A program made the position numbers and the translations under genes. A stretch of DNA of 64,000 bases from Dactylonectria macrodidyma (lineage: Eukaryota; Ascomycota; Sordariomycetes; Hypocreales; Nectriaceae): contig JAGMUV010000013.1 in the NCBI GenBank assembly GCA_020744425.1, positions 434,001 through 498,000 on the forward strand, written 5' to 3'. The notes beneath the pieces were generated by a model. The model was given only the letters and a program-made list of their open reading frames with translations. It was not told the origin of the DNA and made no database searches. Of the stretch, positions 33,999 through 46,011 are shown one piece after another (the first letter of the stretch is position 1; each line of letters starts with the position of its first letter).

Positions 33999-35173
33999 TA
34001 ACTTCAGGCATTAACTAAGGGTTCTGTCAGCACAGGGCATCCCGGGAGAGTTAATCCGCATTCTGCCTGTAGCCAAGTCTCCTGAGATTTGAGAACATGG
34101 AATTGGATGGATGTGGTCTGGATCTGGTGATGTGGAATTTGTGTGTATTTGGCTTGATATTAAGAATGGCATTACCCTGTCGTCGTGAAAATGCCACAGA
34201 CTCCTCCATGTGACAGAATATCATGACGAGCTGGCAGCCAAACATGTTCAGCTAGCTGAGGTGCCTCATTTCCTTCATGATTAGAACCTGGGGTGGGTTG
34301 TCCTAGGGGTTAGACTGCCAAAAGCAGGGAAAATTCAAAGACATGCCGTTCAATTCTTCATGCTTAATTCTGTTCTTGTTTTTGCTGCTTCTGGCCTAGA
34401 TCTTACGGCAGAGGAATTTCTAGGGGCCGCCTAGAGGCTATCCTGGGGGTTCAGGTCCAAGATGAGAGTCGAGCAAAGGATCCCAGCCCGGTTGTATGAT
34501 GCTACCCAATAGAATCGCCTTCCCTAGATAAGTTGCCCTTTCTCTCCTTGGGTTACATATTAGCCCTCGGACTACGCGAAGCAGCGTTTGTGACAACTGA
34601 CGCCCTGACTCACGAAGTTACAGATGTCGTTGGAGTCTAAGATATTACGTCATTCAGTGGGAATAAGCCATCCGATATCGCAACTGCGAAGGGATGTTGT
34701 GTTGCACTGAGAGTCAGATAAACGAGGAGCCTCGATGTCATAGTCGTCTCATAATACGTGGGAACCATGATGAAATACTATTTCACGGATATCCCACCCC
34801 AAAAGCACGTTACAAGGTTGGGATAGGCCATAAGTGTCAGGATCGCGTCATTTCGCCCAAAAAGATGAAATTTCCGATTAGAACCCCCACGAGTCTCCGA
34901 GCCAAAGAGCGTGGCTTTTGCGTGCCTGTTTGCGGGGAAATAGATCACGACATCGATCGACAGCCGTTTGGAGATACTCGATTGGTTCATGGTGCGCAAG
35001 GAAATCAACTCCCGATATGCGCCTGGACGGTTTGTCAGCATTTAGAGGAAACACATGATTTGTTACCGTATCGGCGAATTTGTATTAAAGCCAGTCGTCA
35101 GGCGGGGTCGATATGATAACGCATATTGAGTTCAATCGGAAATAACTGAAGCATTGACTAGAACCATCTCAAA
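33999..35173. other. Intergenic region
   Basis: About 1.2 kb. Only short frames with no motif. It includes the promoter of the oxygenase gene. Confidence 0.4.
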
Positions 35174-36491
35174 ATGCCATCCGCGGTCCCCCAGCTATAC
35201 CAGTACTCCCACGTCCCAGAGACAAAGGAAGAGCTTGACTGGGCAGATCGTACGGTTTGACCATCCAGATGTACAAATACACGTGTACGATGTACTGATC
35301 ATACACAGTAACCAACATCGATCTATCCAAATATGGCACTCCAGAGGGAAACGCTGAGTTGTCGCGCGCCCTGATCGAAGCCGTACGCAGAAAGGGCTTC
35401 TTTTACGTCACAAATTTTGGCATCTCGCAGCAGGCCGTTGACCGGCAGTTTGCCCTCGGTCAGACGTTTTATGAGCTCCCGCTCGAGGAGAAGCTCAAGT
35501 ACGTGCCGAATTTGGATGCGGGTGAGTACAATGGATACCGACCTGCGGGTAGACGACCCTTGGCAGGAGGTGTGCTTGAGAAGACAGAGGTTTGGAACAT
35601 GGCTAGTAAGTTTGACTTAGACAAACCCGGTAGTGATCATGCCTGGAATGCTGACGCCCTTGGCAGCCAACGATGGGCACATCACTCAGCCTCTTCCGAC
35701 GTTATTGAAGGAGCAACTTGACGAGATTGAGAGTTTTGCCAAGGTTGGCATGGCCACTGTACTCTCTAATAGCTCGGCATCCTGACATCTGTAGGACTTG
35801 CACGACAAAGTTCTCGATCCCCTCAACCACCTCATTGCCCTGGCTCTCGAACTGCCACCCGACTACTTCGTCAACCTGCACAAGTGGACTACGCACGATG
35901 AGTCGCACTTGCGGTACATGAAGTACTCCAAGTTCTCAGCCAAGGAGATCGAGGCGCTCGAGGACGGCCTCTGGTCCCGCGGCCACACGGATCTTGGCAC
36001 GCTCACGCTGCTGTTCCGGCAGCCCGTCGCCGGCTTGCAGATCCGCGATTACGAGACAGAGACGTGGAAGTGGGCGAAGCCGCTTGACGGCAGCTTGACG
36101 GTGAATGCAGGTGACGCGTATAGTTTCCTGACGGGTGGATATATCAAGTCTACGATTCACCGAGTAATTCCCCCCAACCAACCCCCCGTTGCTCCATGCT
36201 AACAACCCAAAGGTATCTGTCCCTCCCAAAGACCAACGTCACGTCGACCGCCTGGGGCTGCTGTACTTTGCGCGGACGCAAAACGACGTGCTTCTCAAGA
36301 CGGTCGACTCGCCGGTGCTGAAGCGTGAGGGTTTCACGCAGAACGAGTTTGAGAGCGGCGGGCACCCGACGCCGACGATGGGCGAGTTTACCAGGCTGAA
36401 GCAGACGTGGCAGCAGAAGAGGGGCGTCAGCTACGAGAAGCAGGAGGGCGTGGAGATTGTCCCGGGGTTTGCGGGGAGGACCTTTGCGTAG
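35174..36491 (+). CDS. 2-oxoglutarate/Fe(II)-dependent oxygenase, isopenicillin-N-synthase type
   Basis: Five exons: 35174-35249, 35309-35605, 35667-35743, 35795-36163 and 36213-36491, for 365 residues. The N-terminal DIOX_N region includes RKGFFYVTNFGIS. The iron facial triad is HTD (in GHTDLGTLTLLF, near residue 213) and the distal histidine in STIHRV near 272, reconstituted next to intron 4. An RxGLLYF arginine eleven residues later is in the place of the 2-oxoglutarate-binding residue, though the usual RxS serine is a glycine. The family hydroxylates, desaturates or cyclises small molecules; substrate unknown. Intron 3 has a GTTGGC donor. The GMC oxidoreductase lies 1.9 kb downstream on the same strand. 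Confidence 0.92.
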
Positions 36492-38388
36492 CGGAGTTGC
36501 AGAGCGGGGGTTCGTGTTGAAGTGAGGTTGCGTTAGGATTGAAGATGGTGAAGACGCGCTTCTGTCTGGTTTGTGGAGAAATTATGTTGTTCAGCATCAG
36601 CAATGATTGTGGCACAGATGGCTATTGTTAATTATGTCGCATGCTGCTGATCATCAGTGCTGAAAAGACGCATTAAGCCTCGTGCAACTCAGTAGTTTCA
36701 TCACGCAAGCTAAAAAACCCATGATCTAACATTCACCCAGCCTTACCATGAGCTCTCATATTCGTTCGCCCCGAGAATGAACTCAGCGGAGGGTTGCGGG
36801 GCTATGCGGACTCAAAGGGGGCTTGTGGATCTGTTTAAGATGAAGATCTACGCCTAACCCCGCTCCTGAAGATCTCGCCTACGCCTAACCCCGCATTCTT
36901 CTTCCGACAAATGTAGCACGATGCCTCCGAATGAGCGTGATGCAGAGCATTGTCGGTCGCATCGTGAAGTATCTGTATCCTAGTAGTTCAATAGGAAGTG
37001 ATTGGGTATTTGGTCTTTGCATAACTCTAGCGAACACACTACGTCTCGTTCCCGTGGAGCGAGCCGCGAACGTGCAGATCGGATCCGCTCGGGGGGTCGT
37101 GCAAGGCGCAAGGATGCCCGTGAATAGCGCCGATTAGGACCAACAAGAGCGCTGTGCTTGCCGAGAATTGTATCAGATGCTATCTCTGGAGCAACCATGA
37201 GCAAGCTTGGTCGTACATTTGTTTCGGGGAGCGAGCCGCATCGTAGCGGGACTGGGAACAAGGACAATAATTGGTTTCGTAGGCGGGCTGTGGATTGTTT
37301 CGTTTATCCAGCGGGTGTTCCAGCTGCCGCAACTGGGGATTCTTCCTCGCTCGCATTTCCGGGGAACACAAACCTCATCCCATCGGGGTCACATCAACCG
37401 ACCGCGTATTCTTCGGCGACTCTTCGCAAAAACAACAGCAGCAAGCATCGACGTTGAGGTAGCTGACTCGCTGTAGCCAAGCCCTGGTAGCGCCCCAGGC
37501 CGCACGGAATATCTCCCCGGACAGACCAACCACGGATCCAAGACCCTGTCCAAACAATGCTAGATGTTCCGAGGCGCATATTCGGCCTCGGTTTATTACC
37601 CTAGGTTGTCCCCGTTTGCTGCTCAGTTGCTTGCTCAACAGCCGATCGTCTCTAGCAGTGGGCGTCGGTAATTACATCAATTGCGCCCAAGGGTCGTTTG
37701 CAAGATCCTCGGTCTGAGAGCTTTCCGTGAGGCAGGGCTGGATTGATCTCACTGCTTAGTCTTGGTGGCGGCTTACTAGATTTGCCGGCTGGACTGGGTG
37801 CCACTGAGTTCATCAGCACGATGTGGAATCCATCTTGGCAAGTCTCACGCAACAACGCCCTGCCAATATCATAGAGTAAAAGCTATAATTTGGGACAGCT
37901 CAAGTTGGAGTCTCACCCGACTCGTCTAGCGGCCGCTACCGTTACATCCTGCAGCCCGTTTGGGGCAAGGATGAGGGGTCTTCACATGAAGTAGTCGTGG
38001 GTCTGGATCTACATTTAGCAAGGCAAATCATGGCCAAAAAGGGTCGTTCGAAAGATCCATCACCCCGCTCATGATGGAGCAGCTCCAAGACCCAGCCGGT
38101 TCTTACGGCGCATCCTTGTTCCCGTCGACCAACAGCTTGACAACTATCCCCGTGGAAGACGTTGGTTCCAATGCTGCTTGTCTCAGGGTGAGCTAATGCA
38201 TCGTGTGGGCGTTGGAGAGCGGCCGCATGACTCGTGATGCAGAAGCGCCCATTCTTAGCCAAGAAAGCCATAATGTATAAAGACAGCGGGCTAGAATCTG
38301 GACGGCGGCGGCGATGATTATTTCCTGTCTCGTCATTCATCGCTTGTTGGACCTCCTCAGTACCGTATTTGCACATACATAGTCTACA
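36492..38388. other. Intergenic region with a short direct repeat
   Basis: About 1.9 kb without a supported gene. CTACGCCTAACCCCGC occurs twice, at 36848-36863 and 36879-36894, as part of a 31-bp-spaced duplication that also includes GAAGATCT. The frames around 37000-37650 on both strands show no motif. Confidence 0.45.
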
Positions 38389-40175
38389 ATGGCCAACCAA
38401 GACACCCAATATGACTTCATCGTCGTCGGCGCCGGCCCCGCAGGAAGCTGCATCGCGCGCGGCCTAGCCCTGAGCGAAGCCCGTCCGACGGTGCTACTTC
38501 TCGAGGCGGGCGGCGACAACAGCGACCCGAACCTGCGCGTCATCGGCAATGAGTTCGTGCAGTTCCTCAACCCAGACCAGACATATCCCTACGAGAGCGC
38601 CCCTCAGGAGCATCTCGCGAACCGCCGCATCGGCCTCACGCGCGGTAAGGGCCTCGGCGGGTCGTCGGCCGTCAACTTCACGGCCTGGACTATTGGGCCT
38701 CGCGATGACTGGAAGACCATGGCTGAGATCACCGACGACCCGGCGTGGGATTGGGACAATGCGCTGCGCAGGTGGAGGAAACTCGAGACGTATCACGACA
38801 AGACGCCTGAGGTGCCAGCGGGCGTAAAGCGATATCTCGATCCCAAGCCCGAGGCTCACGGCTACGAAGGGCCGCTGCATATCGGCTTCCAGCCCAAGTG
38901 GGACAGCTACACGACGCTATCGATGGACGCCTGGGATGCCAATGGGTATGCCATCAACCCGGACATGGGCAGCGGCGAGTTCTTGGGCATCTCGGTGGTG
39001 CCGCAGACCATGAACCGCGGAACTAGAACTACGGCTGCCGACCTGCTGGCTGCTGCACCTGCGAACTTGCACATCAAGACGCAATCGCCCGTCCGCCGCG
39101 TCGAGTTTGACGGCAAGACGGCAGTCGGCGTATCACTCATCGACGGCACCGTCTTCAAGGCGCGCAAGGAAGTCATCCTCTCAGCCGGCAGCCTCGACAC
39201 GCCCAAGATCCTAATGCATTCTGGCATCGGCCCATCCGACCAGCTCACAGCCGTAGGCATCTCCCCGCTCGTTGAAAACGCCAACGTCGGCCAGAACTTC
39301 AAGGACCACTACCACATTGCCCTCAAGTACGGCCGCTCTGAGGACGCAGACACCATCAGCCCGTTCTTCCGCGACAAGGCGCGCCAGGCGGCGGCGATGC
39401 GCGAGTGGCAGCTGTTTCGCACGGGCGACTACGTGACGAATGGAACAAGCATGACTATGGGTTTCTTCAAGAGTGATGCGGTGCTGGGTAGCGACGAGTT
39501 TGCTGGACTGCCTGTCGAGGAGCGGGAGAGGCTATCACAGCCGACTATCCCTACGTATGAGATGGCTGCCCTCGGCATCACGCCCGAGTACTACGTCGCT
39601 CCCGAGACGTCACCTCCTATCCTTTCCATCCTCGTTTTCGTCCACAACTCGCAAGGCCTCGGGACTGTAAAGCTCGCCTCCGCAGATCCCACAGTCCCCC
39701 TCGACTTTGCGCCATCCTTCATCGACCACCCATACGACCGCCGCGTCATTATCGAGTCGACCAGAGAGGTGCTCAAGGTGACATCCAGCGCGGCTTTCAC
39801 CAAGGACGCTCACCCGACGCAGTCCCAGTTCGACGTGCCAGCTTCAGACAGCGACGACGACATCCTCGACTTCTGGCGCCGCACCTGCACCAGCACCTGG
39901 CACATGAGCAGCACCTGCAAGCTGGGCCGCGAAGCAAAGGATTCCGTCGTCGACTCGAGGTTCCGCGTCTTTGGCGTTAACGGATTACGAGTGGCTGACA
40001 TGAGCGTCATGCCCATCACCCCTAGGTTCGTTTTTTTTGTTCTGCTACTTGGTCATGTTCCTGTACTAATCCCCATCGTAGTTGCCACGTCCAGTCCACA
40101 GCCTACCAGATCGGAATGATCGCTGCGGAGAAGCTGCAGGCCGAGTACTCTTTGAACGGACAGCATCGCCTATGA
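38389..40175 (+). CDS. GMC-family FAD oxidoreductase
   Basis: Two exons, 38389-40025 and 40082-40175, for 576 residues. The dinucleotide-binding loop VVGAGPAGSCIARGL is at residues 12-26, the GMC signature GKGLGGSSAVNF near 87-98, and the second GMC signature SAGSLDTPKILMHSGIG near 265-281. The catalytic histidine is in STWHMSSTCKLG near 504, and the second active-site residue is the histidine in SCHVQSTAYQIG (often asparagine or histidine in the family), which is encoded by exon 2. There is no signal peptide, so it is likely intracellular. It should oxidise an alcohol or related substrate with FAD; in fungi such enzymes occur both in metabolism and in secondary-metabolite clusters. Reading through the intron would give a false hydrophobic C terminus. 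Confidence 0.95.
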
Positions 40176-41616
40176 GCGCGGGTCAACGATATGACATTAT
40201 AATGAGGCTCGGGACATCTTTCCGGGAGAGGGCATGCCAGGATGCAAGCGGGCTATGAACACACAAATGACCTCCATTGGCATCAATAAACTCGCACAGA
40301 TAGCGAATGTTATTTTGAGATTCTTGCTAATTTTTGGAAATTCCTGAAAAATGTGCACAAATTGAAGAGGCTGAACGAATAAGTTGTAAGATGAACAGGG
40401 TCAAAGTAATTAGCTGAGACGGGCAGATCGCTTTGATGCTTCACAGAACCCCCTCGCTGTGGATTGCTGGATCGGCTGTCCCCATTGAACTTCCCCCCCT
40501 CATTTTAAGAGGAGGGTCACGTCGATCCATGAACCCGCAGCATAGGGGAAACCCATAGGGGAAACTCATAAGGGAAACCCACAGTGGATATGGCGCAAGT
40601 CGCGGCAAAAGTTATCCCGGGAGGGCAGCTGCGCAACTATCAATGCAGAGAGTGAAGCCCAGCTTTCACTTTGTTCAAACTCCAAGCACCACCCTTAACA
40701 ATAGTACTTCTATGAGCTGTCAGCTATCGCCAACTTCTTCTAGCGCCTCTCAAAGACACTCGACTGTCTTTGCAAATCTGGGCTCACTTTGAAGCTCCCC
40801 ACTTCTGCGGCTGAGGCTCTGCATGGATTGACCCAACCGCCTGCGCATCAACTAAAGACCCGCCTGTAGTGGTTAGCTTCGGTGGACAGCTTGAATGCGC
40901 CCAGGGATCAGCGCGTTTACAGCGGACGCCTCCTCTTGTAGTAGCCGCTATTGCTGAAACACTCACAGCGCGCTTCTCAGATCCATTTTAGGAAAGAAAA
41001 TTATGAGAGACCCCCTGGTCTTATCCATACCTCCGCGGAGAATGTGCGCAAGCTGAGCTGGCCGTGTATGCCTGGATCATCGAAATTGATGGCACCTAAG
41101 TTAGCGTACGGAGTAGTCAGCGCCAAGATCAACAGTAGATCGCTCGAGGCCCAGCTTATCCCAATTTTCTTGAGGCTGATGACTCTTAATTGAGTTCCTC
41201 AATTCCGGTCAGTTCTTTGAGATTGAGCCTTGCAACTTTCATATTCTAAGCGATCCCCATAGATGGCGGAGTGACGATGGTAACAAGCGGAATGTTCTCC
41301 GCTCCTTATATCTGCCCTTCTCTTGTAGCGGACATTATTCTTATCAGTGATTATGCAATTTCACTTAAACCCTGCTCGTTGCCTAGACCGCTTACTCAAG
41401 AAGTTGATTAATAATGAAACATTGACAAGCGACATTCACAACTTCGCGCCCATCCACTGAGAGCGAGCGTGAATTTCCTACTCTGGACAAGATGCATTTG
41501 TATCTGTCAGCAATCCCCATGAACTTCCCCACTTACACTTTTAGGCCATCATTTAACATAGAGTGATCCTTTCGAAGGGCAACTCAGCAGTACCGCAACC
41601 CAGACTAAACGAAAAG
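40176..41616. other. Intergenic region with a 13-bp tandem repeat
   Basis: No gene supported. It contains three tandem 13-bp units described separately. Confidence 0.45.
40540..40578. repeat. 13-bp tandem repeat, three copies
   Basis: Units at 40540-40552, 40553-40565 and 40566-40578 share CATAGGGGAAAC with one substitution in the third. They lie 365 bp downstream of the GMC stop codon. Confidence 0.8.
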
Positions 41617-42459
41617 ATGTTTTCTCAGATTATCCGCTTCACGCTGCGGCCCTATTTGACCATTTCGGCTAGCGAATTCTTAACGCTTCGTCAGAAGGTC
41701 GTAGCCGCTGGCGCTGTGGCACAATACTACGGCTACACGCTTCCCACTCGGAAATCGCCTCTGCCCAAGAAGAAGCACGAGGTCTGTTGGGCTATCCGTA
41801 AGTCCGCCACAGTCTCCGTTCTAGCCTCTCTACTAACCTACGCGACATTTAGACTGGCCAGACTCATGTGATCGACGCACTGTAATGACTGGCCTCCGGG
41901 GCATCACGACTGGGGATGAGACGTCTCTGCTCTTCAAGTTTACGGACACTCAGTTGCCAGAACTTGAGAAGGGACTCGAAGCCCCAATCTGCGAATTTGT
42001 ACTTCATCACCCCTTAGGGATCTCTACACAAACCCTCTGCTAAGCAGAATCCCAATAGGCCTGTATCCGACTCGCAGATGACGCCCCCCTATCCAACGCG
42101 GCTTTACAGAAGTCAATGGACAAGACGTATACCGACACGTACAAGATGCTAGGTTTCGCAGGAGGGAATTGGGCATACGCACTAAATGCTAACGACTCCG
42201 CCGGAGTCACTCTTGGTGACGCTTCCGAGCACCTCATTTCAGAACAAGAGCGGCGACTGGGAGTATATTTCCTCGGGTGGGAGAGTATTGAGGTCGGTGA
42301 CAGCTGTCCCGTGAGATATAACCACCGTATGCTAACTGGCTGTCATAGCTTCATCAAGATGCATCCGAAACTTCTGTATTCGCTGAGGAAATTGACAAGT
42401 TGATGCCCTACTTTGCAAATGGCACCGGCGCATGGTATGTGTCGTTCAGGAAACATTAG
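41617..42459 (+). CDS. Conserved fungal protein of unknown function (223 aa)
   Basis: Four exons: 41617-41797, 41853-41998, 42059-42292 and 42349-42459, all joining in phase. The protein begins with MFSQIIRFTLRP and contains QYYGYTLPTRKSPLPKKKHEVCW, KGLEAPICEFACIRLADDAP, GFAGGNWAYALNAND, ERRLGVYFLGWESIE and ends GTGAWYVSFRKH. These strings look under selection (several crossing exon joins) and remind me of a widespread uncharacterised ascomycete family; two repeated halves each with a strand ending in W or Y could indicate an alpha/beta-barrel-like fold, which is inference. No signal peptide, membrane helix or metal motif. Introns 2 and 4 of this region use less standard donors (GTACTT, GTCGGT). 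No function is assigned. Confidence 0.7.
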
Positions 42460-42588
42460 TCAACCAATAGACCTTGGCCATCCTCAAATCCGGTATTTCA
42501 TTATAGCCCTGTCAACAATAGCTCTATGAAGGTATTTATTAAATGGGTTCTGCGTACTGAATTAAATGCAGATATCATTTAAAAGCAG

Positions 42589-44769
42589 TTACTCAATCTG
42601 AATCTTTTCTAACATGAACTCCTTATTGGCCACTTCGCCATACATAAAGCCATGAACAAAACACTCGCTCACCACATGATATCGTGAGCGCGGCTTGTGA
42701 GCGTCGCTCAAGACGAAAGGCGTGCGCCCCCCGTCCAGAACCCAGACGGAATGCCCAGGGAGAATACTTTGACCGCCCGTGCCAAAGAAGCCATGCTCGG
42801 TATGAAACAGGGCCGTGTTCTGGTGATGCAAGGCGATGTGAATAAAAATATTAGGGGCTGCGCTCAGAGTATGCTGGGGCTCGCTCATTTGAATATCCTG
42901 AAGGCCGATGCTGGCACCACGCGCTATATCGGCCAGAGACGCATCGTCATCAACAGCAGCAGAGGACTTTCGCATCAAGTCCGCAAACTCAGTCCAATTC
43001 CCAGTCCACCATTCCCACGCCGAGGGCGAGATATCTACGCACAGAGTCCGCAGCATGGCGACCTGCCTGGCTTTTGCACTTTCGTCGCTCCAGCCTTTTG
43101 CATCGGTTGTTGGGACTTGTGCCTTCACCCAGCTCTCGATCATACGCCAGGCTTGTGGGCCATCGGCTGACAAATTGATGACAGTTTTAACTGAATCAAT
43201 TTGCACTCCGGATGTAGTCAAAATGCCGTGGTCAACTTCAGGTTTGGTGCCGAGCATCCCTTTGCTCGCGGAATACAATCTTGGAAATGTGAGTCTGCCC
43301 GATCCTGAGGCATGGCCGTTGCTTCCACTGCCATAGCCTGTCCAGTCGACAACCCAGGATGGGAGATCCTTCACTTTGTTCTTATTCCTGCTGAAACGAA
43401 GCGGTGCCAGAGGCTCGTACGTGTAAGGGTGATTTGTACAATTTTCGATGTGGTCCTCGCACACTTGTTGGTATACAATTTCGGCAGGAACCCTGTAATC
43501 GATGTCCAGCGGCACTTTGAGCCCGATGTATTTCATAAACAAGACAACTGTGAAGACTTTGTCACGGGGATCCGTGCTGTCAAAGGCCTTTGCCTCCACG
43601 CAAACGTCAAACAGCGTTGTCTTGACTCTGGTGAGGACGTGCTTTCTCAGCCAAGTCAGGAGCGGATGAATGGGCGCGATTAGGATCCGCAGGGCAGGGA
43701 ACCGCGAAGCAGGAAGCTTGAAATACGCTGCAGCGTTGCGAGCGATTGTAAAAGCGCCTAGTTTTGTGACGACGATCGACGAGAGTGTCCCTACAATGGG
43801 GTTTGCGGTCTGCATGTTGATCTTGCTAAGATCCGGCATGTCATTCAGGATGATTGCAGCTGTTCCAAATCCGAGAATAACCCTCGGCGCGAGGGCGTAT
43901 TCCTGAAGAACCCAAATGCGGTTGAACCATGTTGATCGTTGCAATGCCCGTAACGCGAGGTGTAATCCATCCGTGTACTCGTTAAAGCGAAAGTCTGCTT
44001 TCGACACGTCGCCACTCTTATACGCTCCATGCCCTACCTTGGTCCAATATGGTGGCTGCGAGTGACTTGTAAAGTCCAATGTTTTGTCTCGTTTCCAGGT
44101 CGGAGAGTCTTTGAGCAAGAAGAGTAAACAGGCCAAGTGGAACGAGTAGTCGATTTCGTCCATCGGCCGTTTGAAGTCGAGGACATACTTGTCCACCAGC
44201 TGGCGCGTTTCTTCTCGCGTATCCCGTGAAAGGAATCGAATAGGACCCGGGAAGAGCTTGGGTAGCTCACACTCACCCAACCAGATAAACACGTCCTGAC
44301 ATGACGTGTATATGTTTGACATCATTGCGACTTGGGCGTTCTTCTCTTCCTCGTCTTTTTGGTTGATGCATACGGCGTCGATCCAGAGTTGTACATCCTC
44401 GCCACCGACATCGCGTCGCAGCCTTTGTAGAACGCCCTCGAGATTTTTCCATACCGGAACCCGCGTGTTGTTGATCTGCACGCTGTGCGATGACGTTTTC
44501 TGTCCCCAGACATAGGAAAGTGCTCGATATTTTGGCCTCGAACGGAGAGACGCCACTGATAGCGAGCACTGGATCGGGGTCTGCCAGGCTCCAGGGTGGA
44601 GAGTGAGCAGCCGAAACTCGTGGCGCGACGAATCAATGGGAATGCTGCGATAGAGCTCATCGTGGGCTTTAGCTTCGTCGGTTGCTGTGTGAGCCATCCC
44701 GCTGCAATGTGGAGAGTGGTGAGTTGTCTTGGAGGGAGATTTGAGCATGTCTGGCTGAAAGAAATTCAC
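42589..44769 (-). CDS. HET-domain protein, second copy type
   Basis: Intronless frame of 726 residues. The HET domain begins near residue 80 with YRALSYVWG, followed by LQRLRRD, LWIDAVCINQKDEEEKNAQV and NIYTSCQDVFIWLGE, the classical order of conserved blocks; FNRIWVLQEYALA near 285 completes it. The rest is the variable C-terminal half. A second ATG at 44697 (MAHTATDEAK) would remove 24 residues of low complexity and may be the true start. It differs in architecture from the HET gene at 27.5 kb: the domain is N-terminal and there is no cysteine pair before it. Its start is only 127 bp from the stop of the aldo/keto reductase on the same strand. Confidence 0.92.
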   Translation of the reverse strand: MNFFQPDMLKSPSKTTHHSPHCSGMAHTATDEAKAHDELYRSIPIDSSRHEFRLLTLHPGAWQTPIQCSLSVASLRSRPKYRALSYVWGQKTSSHSVQINNTRVPVWKNLEGVLQRLRRDVGGEDVQLWIDAVCINQKDEEEKNAQVAMMSNIYTSCQDVFIWLGECELPKLFPGPIRFLSRDTREETRQLVDKYVLDFKRPMDEIDYSFHLACLLFLLKDSPTWKRDKTLDFTSHSQPPYWTKVGHGAYKSGDVSKADFRFNEYTDGLHLALRALQRSTWFNRIWVLQEYALAPRVILGFGTAAIILNDMPDLSKINMQTANPIVGTLSSIVVTKLGAFTIARNAAAYFKLPASRFPALRILIAPIHPLLTWLRKHVLTRVKTTLFDVCVEAKAFDSTDPRDKVFTVVLFMKYIGLKVPLDIDYRVPAEIVYQQVCEDHIENCTNHPYTYEPLAPLRFSRNKNKVKDLPSWVVDWTGYGSGSNGHASGSGRLTFPRLYSASKGMLGTKPEVDHGILTTSGVQIDSVKTVINLSADGPQAWRMIESWVKAQVPTTDAKGWSDESAKARQVAMLRTLCVDISPSAWEWWTGNWTEFADLMRKSSAAVDDDASLADIARGASIGLQDIQMSEPQHTLSAAPNIFIHIALHHQNTALFHTEHGFFGTGGQSILPGHSVWVLDGGRTPFVLSDAHKPRSRYHVVSECFVHGFMYGEVANKEFMLEKIQIE

Positions 44770-44895
44770 TGGCGGCGCTGACCTTTTAATACGTTAGGGA
44801 GTTCAGCCTCGAGCGGCTGAGTGACGCTATTCCTAAGCTAAATTTACTTTGGTGGTGGCGGTGCCTGATGGTACACCACAGGTAGGCCCAGGCCT

Positions 44896-46011
44896 CTATT
44901 TCCAAGCTATTTTTGCGCCTAGCAATGACTCCATCATGGGGGTCGATTGTCTAGTCTCCCGGGGGTCATCGCCAATGAAATCTAGCGGGAAGCCAATATC
45001 GAATGCTTTGATGCTTTCAATATACTTGATTTGATCTTCTGTCAATTTGATGCTCAGTGCCGCGATGTTGTCGTGGAGATGCTCGACCTTTCGCCCACCG
45101 ACGAGCGGGAAAACATGCGGCGCCTTGTGCATCACGTATGCCAGTGCGATCTGTTGTATGCTCGCGTTTCCATGCTCAGTAGCCACCTTCTCTAGCGCCT
45201 CGCTAACCCTGAGAGTCTCTTCGCTCTGCTGACTGCCACGGCCTGTTGGATCCGACTCTTGACGGGCCGCCTGTTGTGCCTTTGTCTGAAGCCGGCCGCC
45301 GCCGAGGACATCCCAAGGGCACAGCGCCATGCCAAAATGTCGTGCCATTGGGATGATGTCGCGCTCGAAATCTCGACGCATGAGATTCCAGCGCCCTTGA
45401 TAAACAGAGAAGGGGGTTTTGCCATGTGCTTTCGCGTAGGTGTTGGCTGCCGAGACGACCCAGGCCGGGGTGTCAGAAATACCGAGGTAGAGGACTTTGC
45501 CTTGTTCAACAAGGATGTGAAGCGAGTCCATGAGCTCCTCAATCGAAGTCGTCCAGTCCCACCAGTGTACGTAGAGCAAGTCTATGTAGTTCGTCTGTAG
45601 TTTCCGGAGCGAAGCCTCGACAGATAACCGGAGGGACTTTTTGTGGTTTCCAGCGTAGTTGACAGTCTTTCCCATGCCAATCTCCCATCCCCGGAAATCG
45701 TTTGTAAACTTGGTTGCCACAAACATGAGGTCTCGATTGTTCCTGGCCTCCATCCATCTCCCTAGATACAGCTCGGAATCCTCGTCTTGATAGTTGTTGG
45801 CGGTGTCGATGAAGTTACCGCCAGCATCGGCATATGCGTCCAAAAGCTTGAAGGACTGCCCTTCGTCCATTGCGCCCATCCAAGAAGCCCATGACTTTCC
45901 AATGGACATGGCCCCCAACGCGAGTGGTGACACTCTCACGCCCGCAGTGCTGGCCAGGACGCGATAGCGACCTAGCTCGGTCTTGGGCTCTGGTGGAGTT
46001 GGAAATGCCAT
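44896..46011 (-). CDS. Aldo/keto reductase, aryl-alcohol dehydrogenase type
   Basis: Single exon, 371 residues from the ATG at 46011; codons further upstream in the frame are not ATG. The aldo/keto reductase tetrad can be seen: Asp and Tyr in FIDTANNYQDEDSE, Lys in FVATKFT and His in YVHWWDW. The C-terminal part contains IALAYVMHKAPHVFPLVGGRKVEHL, the NADPH phosphate-binding region. The form resembles yeast Aad-type and norsolorinic-acid-reductase-like proteins. It should reduce an aldehyde or ketone with NADPH. It is divergent from the BBE oxidase gene across a 950-bp shared upstream region, so the two may be co-regulated. Confidence 0.94.
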   Translation of the reverse strand: MAFPTPPEPKTELGRYRVLASTAGVRVSPLALGAMSIGKSWASWMGAMDEGQSFKLLDAYADAGGNFIDTANNYQDEDSELYLGRWMEARNNRDLMFVATKFTNDFRGWEIGMGKTVNYAGNHKKSLRLSVEASLRKLQTNYIDLLYVHWWDWTTSIEELMDSLHILVEQGKVLYLGISDTPAWVVSAANTYAKAHGKTPFSVYQGRWNLMRRDFERDIIPMARHFGMALCPWDVLGGGRLQTKAQQAARQESDPTGRGSQQSEETLRVSEALEKVATEHGNASIQQIALAYVMHKAPHVFPLVGGRKVEHLHDNIAALSIKLTEDQIKYIESIKAFDIGFPLDFIGDDPRETRQSTPMMESLLGAKIAWK

